NCBI RefSeq assembly: GCF_002245655.1
Contig: NZ_NOIH01000003.1
Location: forward strand, 682,001-746,000
DNA from: Thauera propionica
GTDB taxonomy: Bacteria; Pseudomonadota; Gammaproteobacteria; Burkholderiales; Rhodocyclaceae
Direction of reading: 5' to 3'
DNA: 64,000 nt
This document shows positions 30,664-40,415 of the stretch, piece by piece (position 1 is the first letter of the stretch; every line of letters starts with the position of its first letter). A program made the position numbers and the translations under genes. The notes under the pieces were generated by a model. It worked only from the letters and a program-made list of their open reading frames with translations. It was not told the origin of the DNA and did not search any database.

Positions 30664-32274
30664 TCACGCAACCGCGAACTCCACCCGATTCCGCCCCAGG
30701 CGCTTCGCCTGCAGCAGCGCACCGTCCGCCGCTTCGGTCAGCCCGGCCGCAGCATCGACCTCTGGATAGACCGAAATCCCCGCGCTGAAGGTGGCGTACA
30801 GCGCTCCGCCGGGATACGCATGCGGCAACGCGGCGAAGTCGGTCCGGATGCGGTCGATGACGGTTCGCGCCATTTCGGGGTCGACACCGGGGAGGGCGAT
30901 GATGAATTCCTCGCCGCCGTAGCGGCCGATCAGGTCGGTGGCGCGCAAGCGGGCCTTCAGCAGCCAGGCGAGGCCGCGGATGACCTGGTCGCCCACCGGG
31001 TGGCCGTAGGTGTCGTTGATCGACTTGAAGTGGTCGATGTCGATCATCGCCACCGTGATGCGGGCCGGATCGGCCGCCGAAGCGACCATGGCCTGCAGGC
31101 GCGCCTTGGCGGCGGTATGGTTGAGCAGGCCGGTGAGGCCATCGACCCGGCTCGAGCGCTGGGTTTCGCGGAAGCGGGCAATCTTGGTCTTGACGACCGC
31201 GGCGAGCAGCACCGGGTTGAAGGGCTTGATCAGGAACTGGTCGCCGCCGAGGCGCAACGCCTCGACCTGCATGCCGATATCGGACTCGCCCGACAGGTAA
31301 ACGATCGGGATCGACTGGTAGGCCGACATCTGGCGCAGCACGCGCGTGGCCTCGACACCGTTGAAGCGCGGCATGTGCATGTCCATCAGGACCAGGTCCG
31401 GACGGTAGCCCTGCAGCGCCTCGAGCAGGGTGCCGGGATCACCGATCGCCTGGCTGTCGATGCCGTGTTCGGCCAGCGTGCGCTGGATCAGCGCGGCCGC
31501 GACCCGCGAATCCTCGACGACCAGCACCCTGTGCTTCTCCTGTTCGTGCGTCTGCACCAGATCGAGGATGCGGTTCAACACCGTCGCGGACTGCTCCTCG
31601 GCGGGAATGGTCACATCGATTCCGGCACGCATCAGCACCACGATCGGATCGATCTCGGACCGTACCCCCAGGAAGAACAACTGGCTCGCCGGACAGGCCG
31701 CGCGGATCTGCTCGATGCGGGCCAGTTCCTGCGGCTGCGTCGCCGCATGGCCGGGCACGAACAGCACGGCGAGCGGAACCTCGGTCTGCGGCAGCGCGCA
31801 GTCCCAGCACAGCTGGAAGACCTGAAACCCGAAGTACTGCAGCTGGCGGCTGAGGCCGTCGCCCAGTTCGTGCCCGTTGGCGTCCGCCACGATCCAGATC
31901 GAGCGGGGCTTGACCCAATCGATCTCCTTCAGGGCCGGCGCAGACTCCTCGGTGCGTCGCACCGGCGTCGGCGCACGCGACGTGCTGACCGAGCCCAGCA
32001 GCGTATCCAGCTGGCGTTGCAGCGACAGCGTGTCCTGCTGCGACAGCGGGTGGCCGGACTGGTCGCCCAGCTTGGCAAGCGCAGCGTTCTCAAGGCCTTC
32101 GCAGAGCCGCACCAGTCCCGGCAGACGCAAGCGATTGAAGTGCTCGGCCAGGCTGTTGATGGCAACCGCGAACTCGATGAAGTGCTCGAAGCTGCCGTCG
32201 GCGACGTAGCACTCCCAGCGGGTGCGCAAAACGTAGAGTCGGTCCTCGACAGAGGTGAGCGGCAGGCTGGACAT
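30664..32274 (-). CDS. Response regulator diguanylate cyclase (REC-GGDEF)
   Basis: 536 residues. An N-terminal helical region (about 1-110), a degenerate receiver-like segment (about 120-250), an intact receiver domain (phospho-acceptor Asp in LVLMDMHMPRFNG, Lys in FLIKPF), then a GGDEF domain with active GGEEF and an upstream inhibitory RxxD (RATD, five residues before). It should make cyclic di-GMP when phosphorylated, with product feedback. No histidine kinase is adjacent. I start at the ATG at 32274; a GTG eight codons earlier is possible. Confidence 0.9.
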   Translation of the reverse strand: MSSLPLTSVEDRLYVLRTRWECYVADGSFEHFIEFAVAINSLAEHFNRLRLPGLVRLCEGLENAALAKLGDQSGHPLSQQDTLSLQRQLDTLLGSVSTSRAPTPVRRTEESAPALKEIDWVKPRSIWIVADANGHELGDGLSRQLQYFGFQVFQLCWDCALPQTEVPLAVLFVPGHAATQPQELARIEQIRAACPASQLFFLGVRSEIDPIVVLMRAGIDVTIPAEEQSATVLNRILDLVQTHEQEKHRVLVVEDSRVAAALIQRTLAEHGIDSQAIGDPGTLLEALQGYRPDLVLMDMHMPRFNGVEATRVLRQMSAYQSIPIVYLSGESDIGMQVEALRLGGDQFLIKPFNPVLLAAVVKTKIARFRETQRSSRVDGLTGLLNHTAAKARLQAMVASAADPARITVAMIDIDHFKSINDTYGHPVGDQVIRGLAWLLKARLRATDLIGRYGGEEFIIALPGVDPEMARTVIDRIRTDFAALPHAYPGGALYATFSAGISVYPEVDAAAGLTEAADGALLQAKRLGRNRVEFAVA

Positions 32275-32406
32275 GAGATGAGCTAGGCGAGCAATCACGC
32301 ATTATGGCCATCCCCAACAGGTGGCACAAGCCAGTCCAGCGGCATCGCCAAGCAAAGCGCCGCTGCAGGCATTTATCACGAAATACAGGATGTTGCGGGG
32401 CAGACT

Positions 32407-33357
32407 TCAGAGACCTTCGACCAGCGCAATCATCCGCCGCCGCATGTCCGCATCCGGCAGCGCACCCAGCGCGCCGCCCAGGTTGTCTATCATGTGGCGC
32501 GCCTTGCTGGTCGCCGGCGTGGCTGCAGTCACGGCCGGATGCGACAGCACGAACTTGAGGAAGAACTGTGCCCACGAGTGCGCATCGAACTCCGCTGCCC
32601 ACTCGGGCACCGCCTGGCCGCGCACGCGCTCCCACAGCCGCGTGCGGCCGAAGGGCGCATAGACCAGCACACCCACGCCGCGGTCCTGCGCAAGCGGCAG
32701 GATGCGTTCCTCCATCGTACGATTGTCGATCGCGTAGTCGATGCCGATGAAGTCGATCGGCTCGCGGGCGAGGATCTGCTCCAGCTCCGCATACTGGCGC
32801 GGGAAGGTCGTGGTGACCCCGATGTAGCGCACCCGCTTGTCGGCACGCAGGTCCTTGAGCAGGCCAAGCTGGGTTGGCACATCGCCGAGGTTGTGCACCT
32901 GGATCAGGTCGAGCACCGGCTTGCCCACGCGCTGGAACGAGGTCTCGAGTTGCGCCCGCGCCGCCGCGGCGTCGGCCCGCCCGCCACCCCAGCCCGCCAC
33001 GTTGAGCTTGGTCGCCCAGAACACCTTGTCGGTGATGCCGAGATCGGCGGCAACGCGCCCCGCCACCGCCTCCGACGCACCGTAGGACGGCGCGGTGTCG
33101 AACACCCGCCCGCCATGCTCGATCAGCGCCTGCAGCACCTCGCGCACGGCTGCGACATCCTCGCTGCGCGCCACCTCGGCAAAGGTGGCCGAGCTGCCCA
33201 GGCCCACTGCGGGCAGGCGCTCGCCGGACCCAGGAATGGCGCGGGTAATGAGTTCCAGCTTCCTGTCCGCATCCGCGGCCAGCGACGGGACGCTCTTCAT
33301 GCCGAGCGCGACGCCGGTGGCGACGCACAGCTTCAGGTAATCACGGCGGGAGATCAT
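32407..33357 (-). CDS. Tat-exported aldo/keto reductase
   Basis: 316 residues. Begins MISRRDYLKLCVATGVALG, a twin-arginine-like signal (SRRDYLK), so the enzyme is probably periplasmic. The fold is an aldo/keto reductase: RVFDTAPSYGASEAV (catalytic Asp-Tyr), WATKLN (Lys), LIQVHNLGD (His), and SHPAVTAATPATSK for cofactor binding. The substrate is unknown. Exported aldo/keto reductases lack a clear NADPH source, so folded cofactor-loaded export via Tat fits. Downstream of the carrier gene on the same strand, 35 bases apart. Confidence 0.85.
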   Translation of the reverse strand: MISRRDYLKLCVATGVALGMKSVPSLAADADRKLELITRAIPGSGERLPAVGLGSSATFAEVARSEDVAAVREVLQALIEHGGRVFDTAPSYGASEAVAGRVAADLGITDKVFWATKLNVAGWGGGRADAAAARAQLETSFQRVGKPVLDLIQVHNLGDVPTQLGLLKDLRADKRVRYIGVTTTFPRQYAELEQILAREPIDFIGIDYAIDNRTMEERILPLAQDRGVGVLVYAPFGRTRLWERVRGQAVPEWAAEFDAHSWAQFFLKFVLSHPAVTAATPATSKARHMIDNLGGALGALPDADMRRRMIALVEGL

Positions 33358-33392
33358 GTCGGGTTCCTCCAATAGGATCTGGTTCCGAGGCT

Positions 33393-34742
33393 TCACGGTG
33401 AGGACCGCGGCAAGGCGGTCCGCGCCCGGTCCGCCCTTCCTGCGGCGGGCGAATCGGCCACGGCGGCGGCCATGTTCTGCTGGGTGCGCCCCAGCCACAG
33501 CGCCAGCACGGCCCACATCAGCGCCAGCGGCACGGCGACACTGGCCAGCGCAGCCAGCCCCATGCCCAGCCGCCCGAGCAGGCCTTCGAGCTGCGCGCCG
33601 ATCACGTCGCCGCCGCGATAGATGAAGGTGTCGATGAAGGCCTTCGCCTTGTACTTTTCCTCGCGGCGCAGCACGGTGAACAGCGTCTCGCGCGCCGGTC
33701 GCATCAGCGCCCGCTGCACCGCGCGGAAGCTCGCCTCGAAGGCGATCAGCGCCGCCAGCGAGCCGACCATCGCCAGGCCGACGAAGCCGAGCGCGGTGGT
33801 CAGTGGCAGCAGGGCGAGCGTCACCGGTACCCCCACCCACTGCATCAGCCGGCCGGCCACCAGCGCCTGCAGCAGCAAGGTGGCGACCTGCGTGATCAGG
33901 TCGATGCGCGCGAACATCGTGGTGCGCAGGTCGAGGTCGTCGCCCAGCTCGGCCACCATCTGCAGCCGGGTGAAATAGAGGAAGGTCGCCATCACCGCGA
34001 GAATCACCACGTAGGCCGCCATACCGAGCAGGTAGCGCGAGCCAAACACCGCCCGCGCACCCGCCCAGGCGCTGCCGCCGATGGGCGCATGCGCATCTAC
34101 CGTGGTCGCCATATCGCCCTGCGCCGCGGCAGGGGGCAACGGCCGGACGCGCGCGATGCCCCATGCCGCCCCCAGACCGGCCGTGAGGAAGCCGGCCGAG
34201 ATCAGCAGCAAGGCCGGCGTACCCAGCGGGGCGGCCAACTGCGAGGCCAGCCACGGCCCGGCGATCGCCCCCAGCGTGCCGCCGACCGCGATCAGGCCGA
34301 AGAAGCGCTTGCCCTGCTCGAGCGTGAAGCGGTCCGCCATCAGCGCCCAGAACACCATCGTCGCGAACAGGTTGAAGACACTGAACCACACGTAGAACAC
34401 CTGGCCGCTGACCACGCCCACCGCCTCGGGCGCCAGCACCAGCAGCAGGAAGAAACCCACCAGGCTGCAGGCGAAGAAGGCGTAGGTCGCGGAGATGAAC
34501 TGCAGCCGCGGCAAGCGGCTCACCAGCCAGCCGAACAGCGGATTGACCAGCAGCGCCACCACGGCGGTACCCATGAACAGCCAGCGCACCGCATCGATAC
34601 CACCACGCAGGCCGAGCGCCTCGCGCGCCGGACGCAGGATCATCAGCGCCACCAGCACGCAGAAGAAGAACAGCACCGCCAGGCAGACCGGCAGCGCTTC
34701 GTCGCGGCGGACATCGAACAGGCGCTGCAGCCAGGTCTTCAA
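33393..34742 (-). CDS. TLC/NTP-NDP-exchanger-like MFS carrier
   Basis: 449 residues, about twelve hydrophobic segments. The region GQVFYVWFSVFNLFATMVFWALMADRF and the following GKRFFGLIAVGGTLGAI resemble the MFS branch related to ATP/ADP translocases found in free-living bacteria, whose substrates are not established. A TTG start at 34742 preceded by CGGAGG gives a sensible N-terminus (KTWLQRLFDVRRDEALP); an ATG at 34805 is an alternative. It probably forms a unit with the downstream aldo/keto reductase. Confidence 0.7.
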   Translation of the reverse strand: MKTWLQRLFDVRRDEALPVCLAVLFFFCVLVALMILRPAREALGLRGGIDAVRWLFMGTAVVALLVNPLFGWLVSRLPRLQFISATYAFFACSLVGFFLLLVLAPEAVGVVSGQVFYVWFSVFNLFATMVFWALMADRFTLEQGKRFFGLIAVGGTLGAIAGPWLASQLAAPLGTPALLLISAGFLTAGLGAAWGIARVRPLPPAAAQGDMATTVDAHAPIGGSAWAGARAVFGSRYLLGMAAYVVILAVMATFLYFTRLQMVAELGDDLDLRTTMFARIDLITQVATLLLQALVAGRLMQWVGVPVTLALLPLTTALGFVGLAMVGSLAALIAFEASFRAVQRALMRPARETLFTVLRREEKYKAKAFIDTFIYRGGDVIGAQLEGLLGRLGMGLAALASVAVPLALMWAVLALWLGRTQQNMAAAVADSPAAGRADRARTALPRSSP

Positions 34743-34995
34743 GGGCAGGGGGCCTCCGCAGGGGTGGCGGGATGGTGCCCCACCACGTTTCCACTGGACC
34801 GGCATTCGCGCGTCGAGTTCGCGCGCCAACCCGACGGCCCAGTCCGGGCGCGCGCTCCGGGGGCGGCCGACACAAAGTGATGCAATCCCGCCACACCGTC
34901 CTGCAACCGCTGCCGAGGAGTGCGAGAATCCGCGCCGCACGCGCCACGCAAGGCGCGCCCGATCAGAAAACAATCAACCTACAGGACCACACAAC

Positions 34996-36261
34996 ATGTC
35001 GAACAAGCTCGCCGCTTTGATCGTATTGGGACTGGCAAGCGCAAGCCCGGCGCTGGCCGCCGGGCAGGCCGATGCCAAGGGTTTCGTCGAGGACAGCTCG
35101 CTCGACGTGCTGCTGCGCAACGCCTACATCAGCCGTGACTACAAGCAGGGCCGGCAGGACAAGGCCGAATGGGGCCAGGGCGCCATCGCCAACTTCAGCT
35201 CCGGCTTCACGCAGGGCACGATCGGCGTCGGCATCGACGCCTTCGCCGCCTACGCGGTGCGCCTGGATGGTGGCCGCGGCCGGGCCGGCGCGGGCGGTAT
35301 CGACTTCTTCTACCAGAATCCGACGACCGGCGAAGTGGATGACGACCTCGCCAAGGGCGGCGCCTCGATCAAGCTGCGCCTGTCCAACACCGTGCTCGCC
35401 TACGGCGACCTGCGCCCGTCGCTGCCGGTGCTCAACCACGACAACTCGCGCCTGCTGCCGGAAAGCTACACCGGCACCATGATCACCTCGTCCGAGATCG
35501 ACGGCCTCGAGCTGACCGCCGGCACCTTCCACGCCCAGTCGCGCAAGAGCGACGAGGGCCGTGACAGTGGCGGGCTGAAGAGCATTGACGTGATCGGCGG
35601 CAGCTACAAGTTCAACGACGCGCTGAGCGCCTCGGTGTACGCCTCCGACGTCGAGGACGTGCTCAAGCGCCAGTACCTGAACCTGAACTACACGATGCCG
35701 ATCGCCAGCAACTCGCTGACCTTCGACTTCAACGGCTACCGCACGAAGTACGACGAGGAATTCGACGCGAACGAAAGCAAGAACCGCATCTGGAGCCTGG
35801 CCGCGACCTACGCCACCGGCCCGCACGCCTTCACGCTGGCCTATCAGCGCAGCAGCGGCGACGTTGGCTACGACTACGGCTTCTACCAGAACGCCGGCGG
35901 CATCGGCGACGGCGGCGGCTCGATCTGGCTGGCCAACTCCTACTGGTCCGACTTCAACGGCAAGGACGAGCGCTCCTGGCAGCTCAGCTACGCGGTCGAC
36001 TTCGCCCAGTACGGCTTCCCGGGCCTGAGCTATCGCGTCGCCTACGTGCGCGGCAGCGACATCGATGCCGGCACCACCCGCAACGGCAAGGAACGCGAGT
36101 TCTTCAACCAGCTGTCGTACACCGTGCAGAGCGGCGCGGCCAAGGACCTGAATGTCCGCCTGCGCGCATCGGCATTGCGCGTCTCCGACAACGCCCGCGA
36201 CTACAACACCTCGGGCAACGAAGTCCGCATCTTCGTCGACTACCCGTTCAGCGCCTTCTGA
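34996..36261 (+). CDS. OprD family outer membrane porin
   Basis: 421 residues with a signal peptide ending ASPALAA (about 1-22). The mature part alternates aromatic-rich beta strands (FTLAYQRSSGDVGYDYG, WQLSYAVDFAQYGFPGLSY) and ends FVDYPFSAF, with the terminal aromatic typical of outer membrane barrels. FVEDSSLDVLLRNAYISRDY at the N-terminus is the OprD family hallmark. OprD proteins take up basic amino acids, peptides or organic acids; the substrate here is unknown. A good AGGA lies before the ATG at 34996. Confidence 0.88.
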   Translation: MSNKLAALIVLGLASASPALAAGQADAKGFVEDSSLDVLLRNAYISRDYKQGRQDKAEWGQGAIANFSSGFTQGTIGVGIDAFAAYAVRLDGGRGRAGAGGIDFFYQNPTTGEVDDDLAKGGASIKLRLSNTVLAYGDLRPSLPVLNHDNSRLLPESYTGTMITSSEIDGLELTAGTFHAQSRKSDEGRDSGGLKSIDVIGGSYKFNDALSASVYASDVEDVLKRQYLNLNYTMPIASNSLTFDFNGYRTKYDEEFDANESKNRIWSLAATYATGPHAFTLAYQRSSGDVGYDYGFYQNAGGIGDGGGSIWLANSYWSDFNGKDERSWQLSYAVDFAQYGFPGLSYRVAYVRGSDIDAGTTRNGKEREFFNQLSYTVQSGAAKDLNVRLRASALRVSDNARDYNTSGNEVRIFVDYPFSAF

Positions 36262-36267
36262 GCCTGA

Positions 36268-36307
36268 GCGCAGGCGCAAGGCCGGCCGATCCCGGCTCCG
36301 CCTGCGC
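36268..36307. terminator. Hairpin between porin and HExxH gene
   Basis: GCGCAGGCG / CGCCTGCGC, nine perfect base pairs, with an inner GCCGG / CCGGC in the loop, starting six bases past the porin stop. No T-run. It lies between convergent genes and may serve both. Confidence 0.5.
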
Positions 36308-36340
36308 CAACGCCGGGCTGCGGTCACGCGGCCCGGCGCC

Positions 36341-38287
36341 CTAGTCGTCCATCCAGTTCTTACCCGGCTTGCCCCAGTCGTACTCGTCGAACTTGCCCAC
36401 CGGGTAGTCATACGCGGTCTCGTACGCCAGGAACTCCTCGTCGCCGTTGATGTTCCTGAAATCCTCGTGATCGCCCCAGAAGGTCTGGAACTTCGGCACG
36501 ACGAAACCCATCTCGTGCTCGAGCCGGTCCGGGACACCGTCGCCGTCGACATCCTCACGCGCCCGTTGCTCGTCGGACTTGCCGCTCCACCAGGTATGGT
36601 GGTGGTTGAAGTGGGCGAACTCGTGCAGGACGATGACCGCGAAGGTGTCGATGTGGGTGAAGGTGAAAAGCTGGTAGGTCTCCAGCGTTGAGCGATCCCC
36701 GCGGCTGACGCGCGGTACGGTCAGTGCGAACTGGCGGTCGAGCTTCGCCGTTAAGTCGCAGATGTGGATGGCCTTGTACAGGTGGTCCGGCTTGTAGATG
36801 GCCATGACGTGTTCACCGGCGCACAGGTCGAACGCGGTGCCACCGAACTCCAGCCGCACGTTCTGTCCCATCGGCAAGGCCGCAGGCGTCTGCCGCCAGT
36901 AATAGAACCAGTTGCGGTACTTGCCTTCGGGGTTGTTCATGGCGTCGCGCGGGTAGAAGAGCTTCACCTCGCGACTGTCCTCCACGCTGCAGGCGCCCAC
37001 CTGCACGCGCGCCGTGACGGTCTTGGGGCCGAAGGCCTTGTAGTCCTCCGGCAGGCCTTGATAGATCACCTGCAACCGGGCGCCGCGCGGCGTTAGGGAG
37101 GCCGATGCCGGCACGGTGCTGCGCGTCGAGCCCGGCATCTCGGGCACGATCCATTCGATCGAATCGGCGAGGCGCGCCGGCTCCACCCGCGCCTCCAGCT
37201 CCAGCGCCAGCCGGTTCGAGTGCTCCGGCAGCGCGTACTCGTCGCTGAAAACGTGGCGGCTCTGCTGCTCGGGCTTGACGATCTGGATGCGCACGTCCGG
37301 CGCCTGCTCGCACACCGCCGTCGGCGGCGCCTTTCCGGCGAGCCGCAGATACAGCGTCAGGGTGGAGCCCGCCCGACAGCCGGGTGCGGGGCCTTCCGAC
37401 CGGCCGATCTCCTGGCGCAGCACGATTTCGCCGCGCTCGAACAGGGTCTCGAACTCCACCCGGCTGAGTGTCCAGCGCGCGTCGGTACATCCGCTCGTCA
37501 GGCGGGTCACGTGGTCATTGCCGGGAAAGTCAATCCGGGCGGCGCTGGCCTCGATCTCGATCCGCCCCTCGTCCAGCGTGCTCGCATTCACCACCTCGGC
37601 CGAGAAAGCCGGGTAGCGTTCGCCCTCATCGACCTCGTGGCTGAAGAAACTGGCCCAGCGCGTGCACACCTGCGGCGAACCCGAACTCCAGCGCGTGCAT
37701 TGCTTGCCCATCACCGTCGGCACCCGGATCTCCGTCGACAGCGATTCGAGCTCGTAGTCCTTCTGCTCCAGGAAGCGGCCGCTGCGCGGATCGTAGCTGT
37801 GCAGCACCATGAGGTTGCCGACGAAGGCCTCACTGATGGTGTACTGCAGGTCCGTCTTGAGCTGGTTGTAGAACTGCTCGCGCGCACCGCCCTCCACCAC
37901 CACCTGCCCCTCGACGGCCACGGCTTCGACGATCTGCGGCCCGTCCGAACCGGCCGGGAGACTGCCCAGCATGGCCCGCGCCTGGCGATACTGGCTGTTG
38001 ATGATGTCGCGCCGGCGCGCCATCTCGGCATCGGGCGTGGCCGCAGGCTGGATGGATGCGGGACGCGTGCCGGTCACCGCCCCCGCCGCGCGGTTGGCCT
38101 CGTCGAGCTGACGCATCGCGTCGCGATACTGCTGCAGGCCCGCGCCCTCCATCTGTTGCTGCAGCTGGCGCAGTTGTTCCTGGAGCTGCGCCGCGGACTG
38201 CGCGTGTGCCGCCGCACACCCCACGCCAAGGGCAAGCAGGGCGCACCTGCCCGCCGTGGCGGCTAAACCTCTGAGAGTGGCCTTCAT
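36341..38287 (-). CDS. Exported protein with HExxH motif and DxDGDG loop, function unknown
   Basis: 648 residues; I recognise no family. A signal peptide (about 1-30, ending AAAHAQ) is followed by a glutamine-rich coiled-coil stretch (31-68). A long middle region (about 120-500) has several cysteine pairs and beta-like segments. Near the C-terminus is VLHEFAHF (HExxH at 555-559), HHH at 562-564, a DVDGDGVPD loop (579-587) like calcium-binding repeats, and EEFLAYE (617-623). This order suggests a secreted or periplasmic zinc metallopeptidase of the gluzincin type with a calcium loop, but that is inference. Start is the ATG at 38287. Confidence 0.7.
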   Translation of the reverse strand: MKATLRGLAATAGRCALLALGVGCAAAHAQSAAQLQEQLRQLQQQMEGAGLQQYRDAMRQLDEANRAAGAVTGTRPASIQPAATPDAEMARRRDIINSQYRQARAMLGSLPAGSDGPQIVEAVAVEGQVVVEGGAREQFYNQLKTDLQYTISEAFVGNLMVLHSYDPRSGRFLEQKDYELESLSTEIRVPTVMGKQCTRWSSGSPQVCTRWASFFSHEVDEGERYPAFSAEVVNASTLDEGRIEIEASAARIDFPGNDHVTRLTSGCTDARWTLSRVEFETLFERGEIVLRQEIGRSEGPAPGCRAGSTLTLYLRLAGKAPPTAVCEQAPDVRIQIVKPEQQSRHVFSDEYALPEHSNRLALELEARVEPARLADSIEWIVPEMPGSTRSTVPASASLTPRGARLQVIYQGLPEDYKAFGPKTVTARVQVGACSVEDSREVKLFYPRDAMNNPEGKYRNWFYYWRQTPAALPMGQNVRLEFGGTAFDLCAGEHVMAIYKPDHLYKAIHICDLTAKLDRQFALTVPRVSRGDRSTLETYQLFTFTHIDTFAVIVLHEFAHFNHHHTWWSGKSDEQRAREDVDGDGVPDRLEHEMGFVVPKFQTFWGDHEDFRNINGDEEFLAYETAYDYPVGKFDEYDWGKPGKNWMDD

Positions 38288-38484
38288 CTCCAGCCTCCGT
38301 CCGAAGAGCCCCGGGGGCCGTGCGCACTGCATCGCGCACCCGCATGCATCCGGTATCGGCCCTGCGTCGATGGGCGTTACGTCCCCATTCTATCCTCGGG
38401 TCCGCAAGAATCGGATTGATCGCCCGCAACAGGCTGACATACTGCAGGCACACGCTGGCGCAGCCATCCGGAGTACCGCCGACC

Positions 38485-39399
38485 ATGCCACCTGTCGAAG
38501 ACGCCTCGCGTCACTATGCACGCGTCGCCAAGGCCATCGCCTTCATCCGGGCGCACGCCCGCGCACAACCCACACTTGAAGAAGTCGCGGCGGCGGTGCA
38601 TCTCAGTCCGCAACACCTGCAGCGCGTCTTCGCCGAATGGGCGGGGATCTCACCCAAGCGCTTCCTGCAGTTCCTGACCAAGGAGTACGCCCGCGGCCGG
38701 CTCGCCGCAGCCGACACGCTGACCGTGGCCGAGGCCGCCGGCCTCAGCAGCACCAGCCGCCTGCACGACCTGATGGTGAGCTGCGAGGCGATGACGCCGG
38801 GCGAGATCCGCGCCGCCGGCCGCGGCATCGACATCGGCTACGGCTTCGCCCCCACGCCGTTCGGCGATGCGCTGCTCGCATGGACGCCGCGCGGCGTGTG
38901 CCATTTCGCCTTCGGCGCCGCGGCCGACCCCCGCCTGCTCGACGCACTGCGGTCGCGCTGGCCCGCGGCCACGCTCGTGCATGACCCGGTGCAGGCCGAC
39001 GCGCTGGCGCAGCGGATCTTTCCACGCACGCTCACACAGGGCCGCATTCATCTGGTGTTGCGCGGCACGAATTTCCAGATAAAGGTCTGGGAGGCCCTGC
39101 TGCGTATCGAACCCGGCCAGGTCCTGAGCTACGGGCAGCTCGCCCGCCAGGCGGGCAGCCCGCGTGCCGCACGCGCCGTCGGCAGCGCCCTGGCGGCCAA
39201 CGCCATCGGCTTCCTCATCCCCTGCCACCGTGTGCTGCGCGAAGGCGGCGACATCGGCGAGTATCGCTGGGGCAGCGAACGCAAGGCGGCCATGGTCGCC
39301 TGGGAAGCCAGCCGCGCATCGGCAGCACACGAGGCCCTTCAGGGGCGCGAAAACCTGCCAGAATCCCGCTTTGCCCGTTTGCCCCACCCCTCACCGTGA
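38485..39399 (+). CDS. Ada-like regulator / methylated-DNA-cysteine methyltransferase
   Basis: 304 residues: an AraC-type helix-turn-helix domain (about 10-112, LEEVAAAVHLSPQHLQRVF) joined to an O6-alkylguanine transferase domain with the active site IPCHRVLREGG (Cys247). This is Ada without the N-terminal phosphotriester-sensing domain, so it repairs O6-alkylguanine and may regulate genes by another cue. I use the ATG at 38485, in place of an upstream in-frame ATG at 38320, because the upstream part is not conserved. GTGA overlap with the bestrophin-like gene. Confidence 0.88.
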   Translation: MPPVEDASRHYARVAKAIAFIRAHARAQPTLEEVAAAVHLSPQHLQRVFAEWAGISPKRFLQFLTKEYARGRLAAADTLTVAEAAGLSSTSRLHDLMVSCEAMTPGEIRAAGRGIDIGYGFAPTPFGDALLAWTPRGVCHFAFGAAADPRLLDALRSRWPAATLVHDPVQADALAQRIFPRTLTQGRIHLVLRGTNFQIKVWEALLRIEPGQVLSYGQLARQAGSPRAARAVGSALAANAIGFLIPCHRVLREGGDIGEYRWGSERKAAMVAWEASRASAAHEALQGRENLPESRFARLPHPSP

Positions 39400-40307
39400 T
39401 CGTTCGTCCCCGTCCGCACTGGATCCACCTGCTGTTCGTCCGTCGCGGCTCGCTGATTCACCGCATCTTCTGGCAGCAACTCTTCGTCTTCCTGTTGTCG
39501 TGCGCGGTCTTCGTGGTGCACGGCGAACTGTTCCACTGGAAGGTCACGCTGACCGCCGCCCCCTTCTCGCTGATGGGCGTGGCGCTGGCGATCTTCCTCG
39601 GGTTTCGCATCAACGCCAGCTACGACCGCTACTGGGAGGCGCGCAAGCTGTGGGGCAGCGTGCTGATCGCCACCCGCAACCTCGCGCGGCAGGCACTGAC
39701 ACTCAACACCTTCGGCGACCAGTCACGCGCCTTCGTCCTCGGCCTGGTGGCCTTCGCCACCGCGATGCGCAACCAGCTTCGCCGGCAGCCCAACGACAAC
39801 GGGCTCGAGGGCCTGCTGCCCGATGAGGTCCGTTCGCGCCTGGCCGACGCACGTTCGGCCCCGACCCTGATCCTGGTGTGGCTGGGCCAGTGGCTTGCGG
39901 AACGACGCGAGGCCGGCCAGCTTTCACCGATCCTTGCCCAGCATATGGAAGCCGGGCTGGACGACCTGTCCGCCGCGCTGGGCGGCTGCGAGCGCATTGC
40001 CAACACCCCGCTCCCTTTCACCTACTCGGTAATCCTGCATCGCAGTTCCTACTTCTACTGCATGCTGCTGCCCTTCGGCCTGGTCGATTCGATCGGGATG
40101 ATGACACCGCTGGTCGTGGCCTTCGTGTCCTACACCTTCTTCGCGCTCGAAGCCCTCAGCGACGAGATCGAGGAACCCTTCGGCACCATGCCCAACGACC
40201 TGGCCCTCAACGCCATCGTCGCCGGCATCGACGCCAGCCTGCGCGAAATGCTGGGCGAGACGCCACCGCCGGCGCCGCAACCCGACGCCGACTTCGTGCT
40301 GCGCTGA
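39396..40307 (+). CDS. Bestrophin-like anion channel (YneE/UPF0187)
   Basis: 303 residues with membrane helices near 25-45, 55-72 and 215-255. The bestrophin signature FLGFRINASYDRYWEARKLWG (split at residues 68-88) and the C-terminal EALSDEIEEPFGTMPNDLAL are clear. Bacterial members are pentameric cation- or anion-conducting channels. Start is a GTG at 39396 that overlaps the stop of the preceding Ada-like gene (GTGA), so the two are co-translated despite having no obvious shared role. Confidence 0.88.
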   Translation: MIVRPRPHWIHLLFVRRGSLIHRIFWQQLFVFLLSCAVFVVHGELFHWKVTLTAAPFSLMGVALAIFLGFRINASYDRYWEARKLWGSVLIATRNLARQALTLNTFGDQSRAFVLGLVAFATAMRNQLRRQPNDNGLEGLLPDEVRSRLADARSAPTLILVWLGQWLAERREAGQLSPILAQHMEAGLDDLSAALGGCERIANTPLPFTYSVILHRSSYFYCMLLPFGLVDSIGMMTPLVVAFVSYTFFALEALSDEIEEPFGTMPNDLALNAIVAGIDASLREMLGETPPPAPQPDADFVLR

Positions 40308-40415
40308 GCGGCCAAAGGCTGCAGGGATTCTTGCGCACTCCGTGCCGTATTCGGCAAGCGCCAACGGCACGATGGCCGCAAGATGCGTGAAGCCCACGTT
40401 CCCGAGCGCCGCGCG

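Noticed and set aside
30440-30667. 75-codon minus-strand frame with a CGWCG motif downstream of gyrB
   Set aside because: Overlaps the end of the GGDEF gene region, has no known family and only a single CxxC. Too weak to call.
32407-34947. Apparent 846-residue fusion of the aldo/keto reductase with upstream sequence
   Set aside because: The upstream part is the carrier gene read in another frame. The reductase has its own start with a Tat-like signal at 33357.
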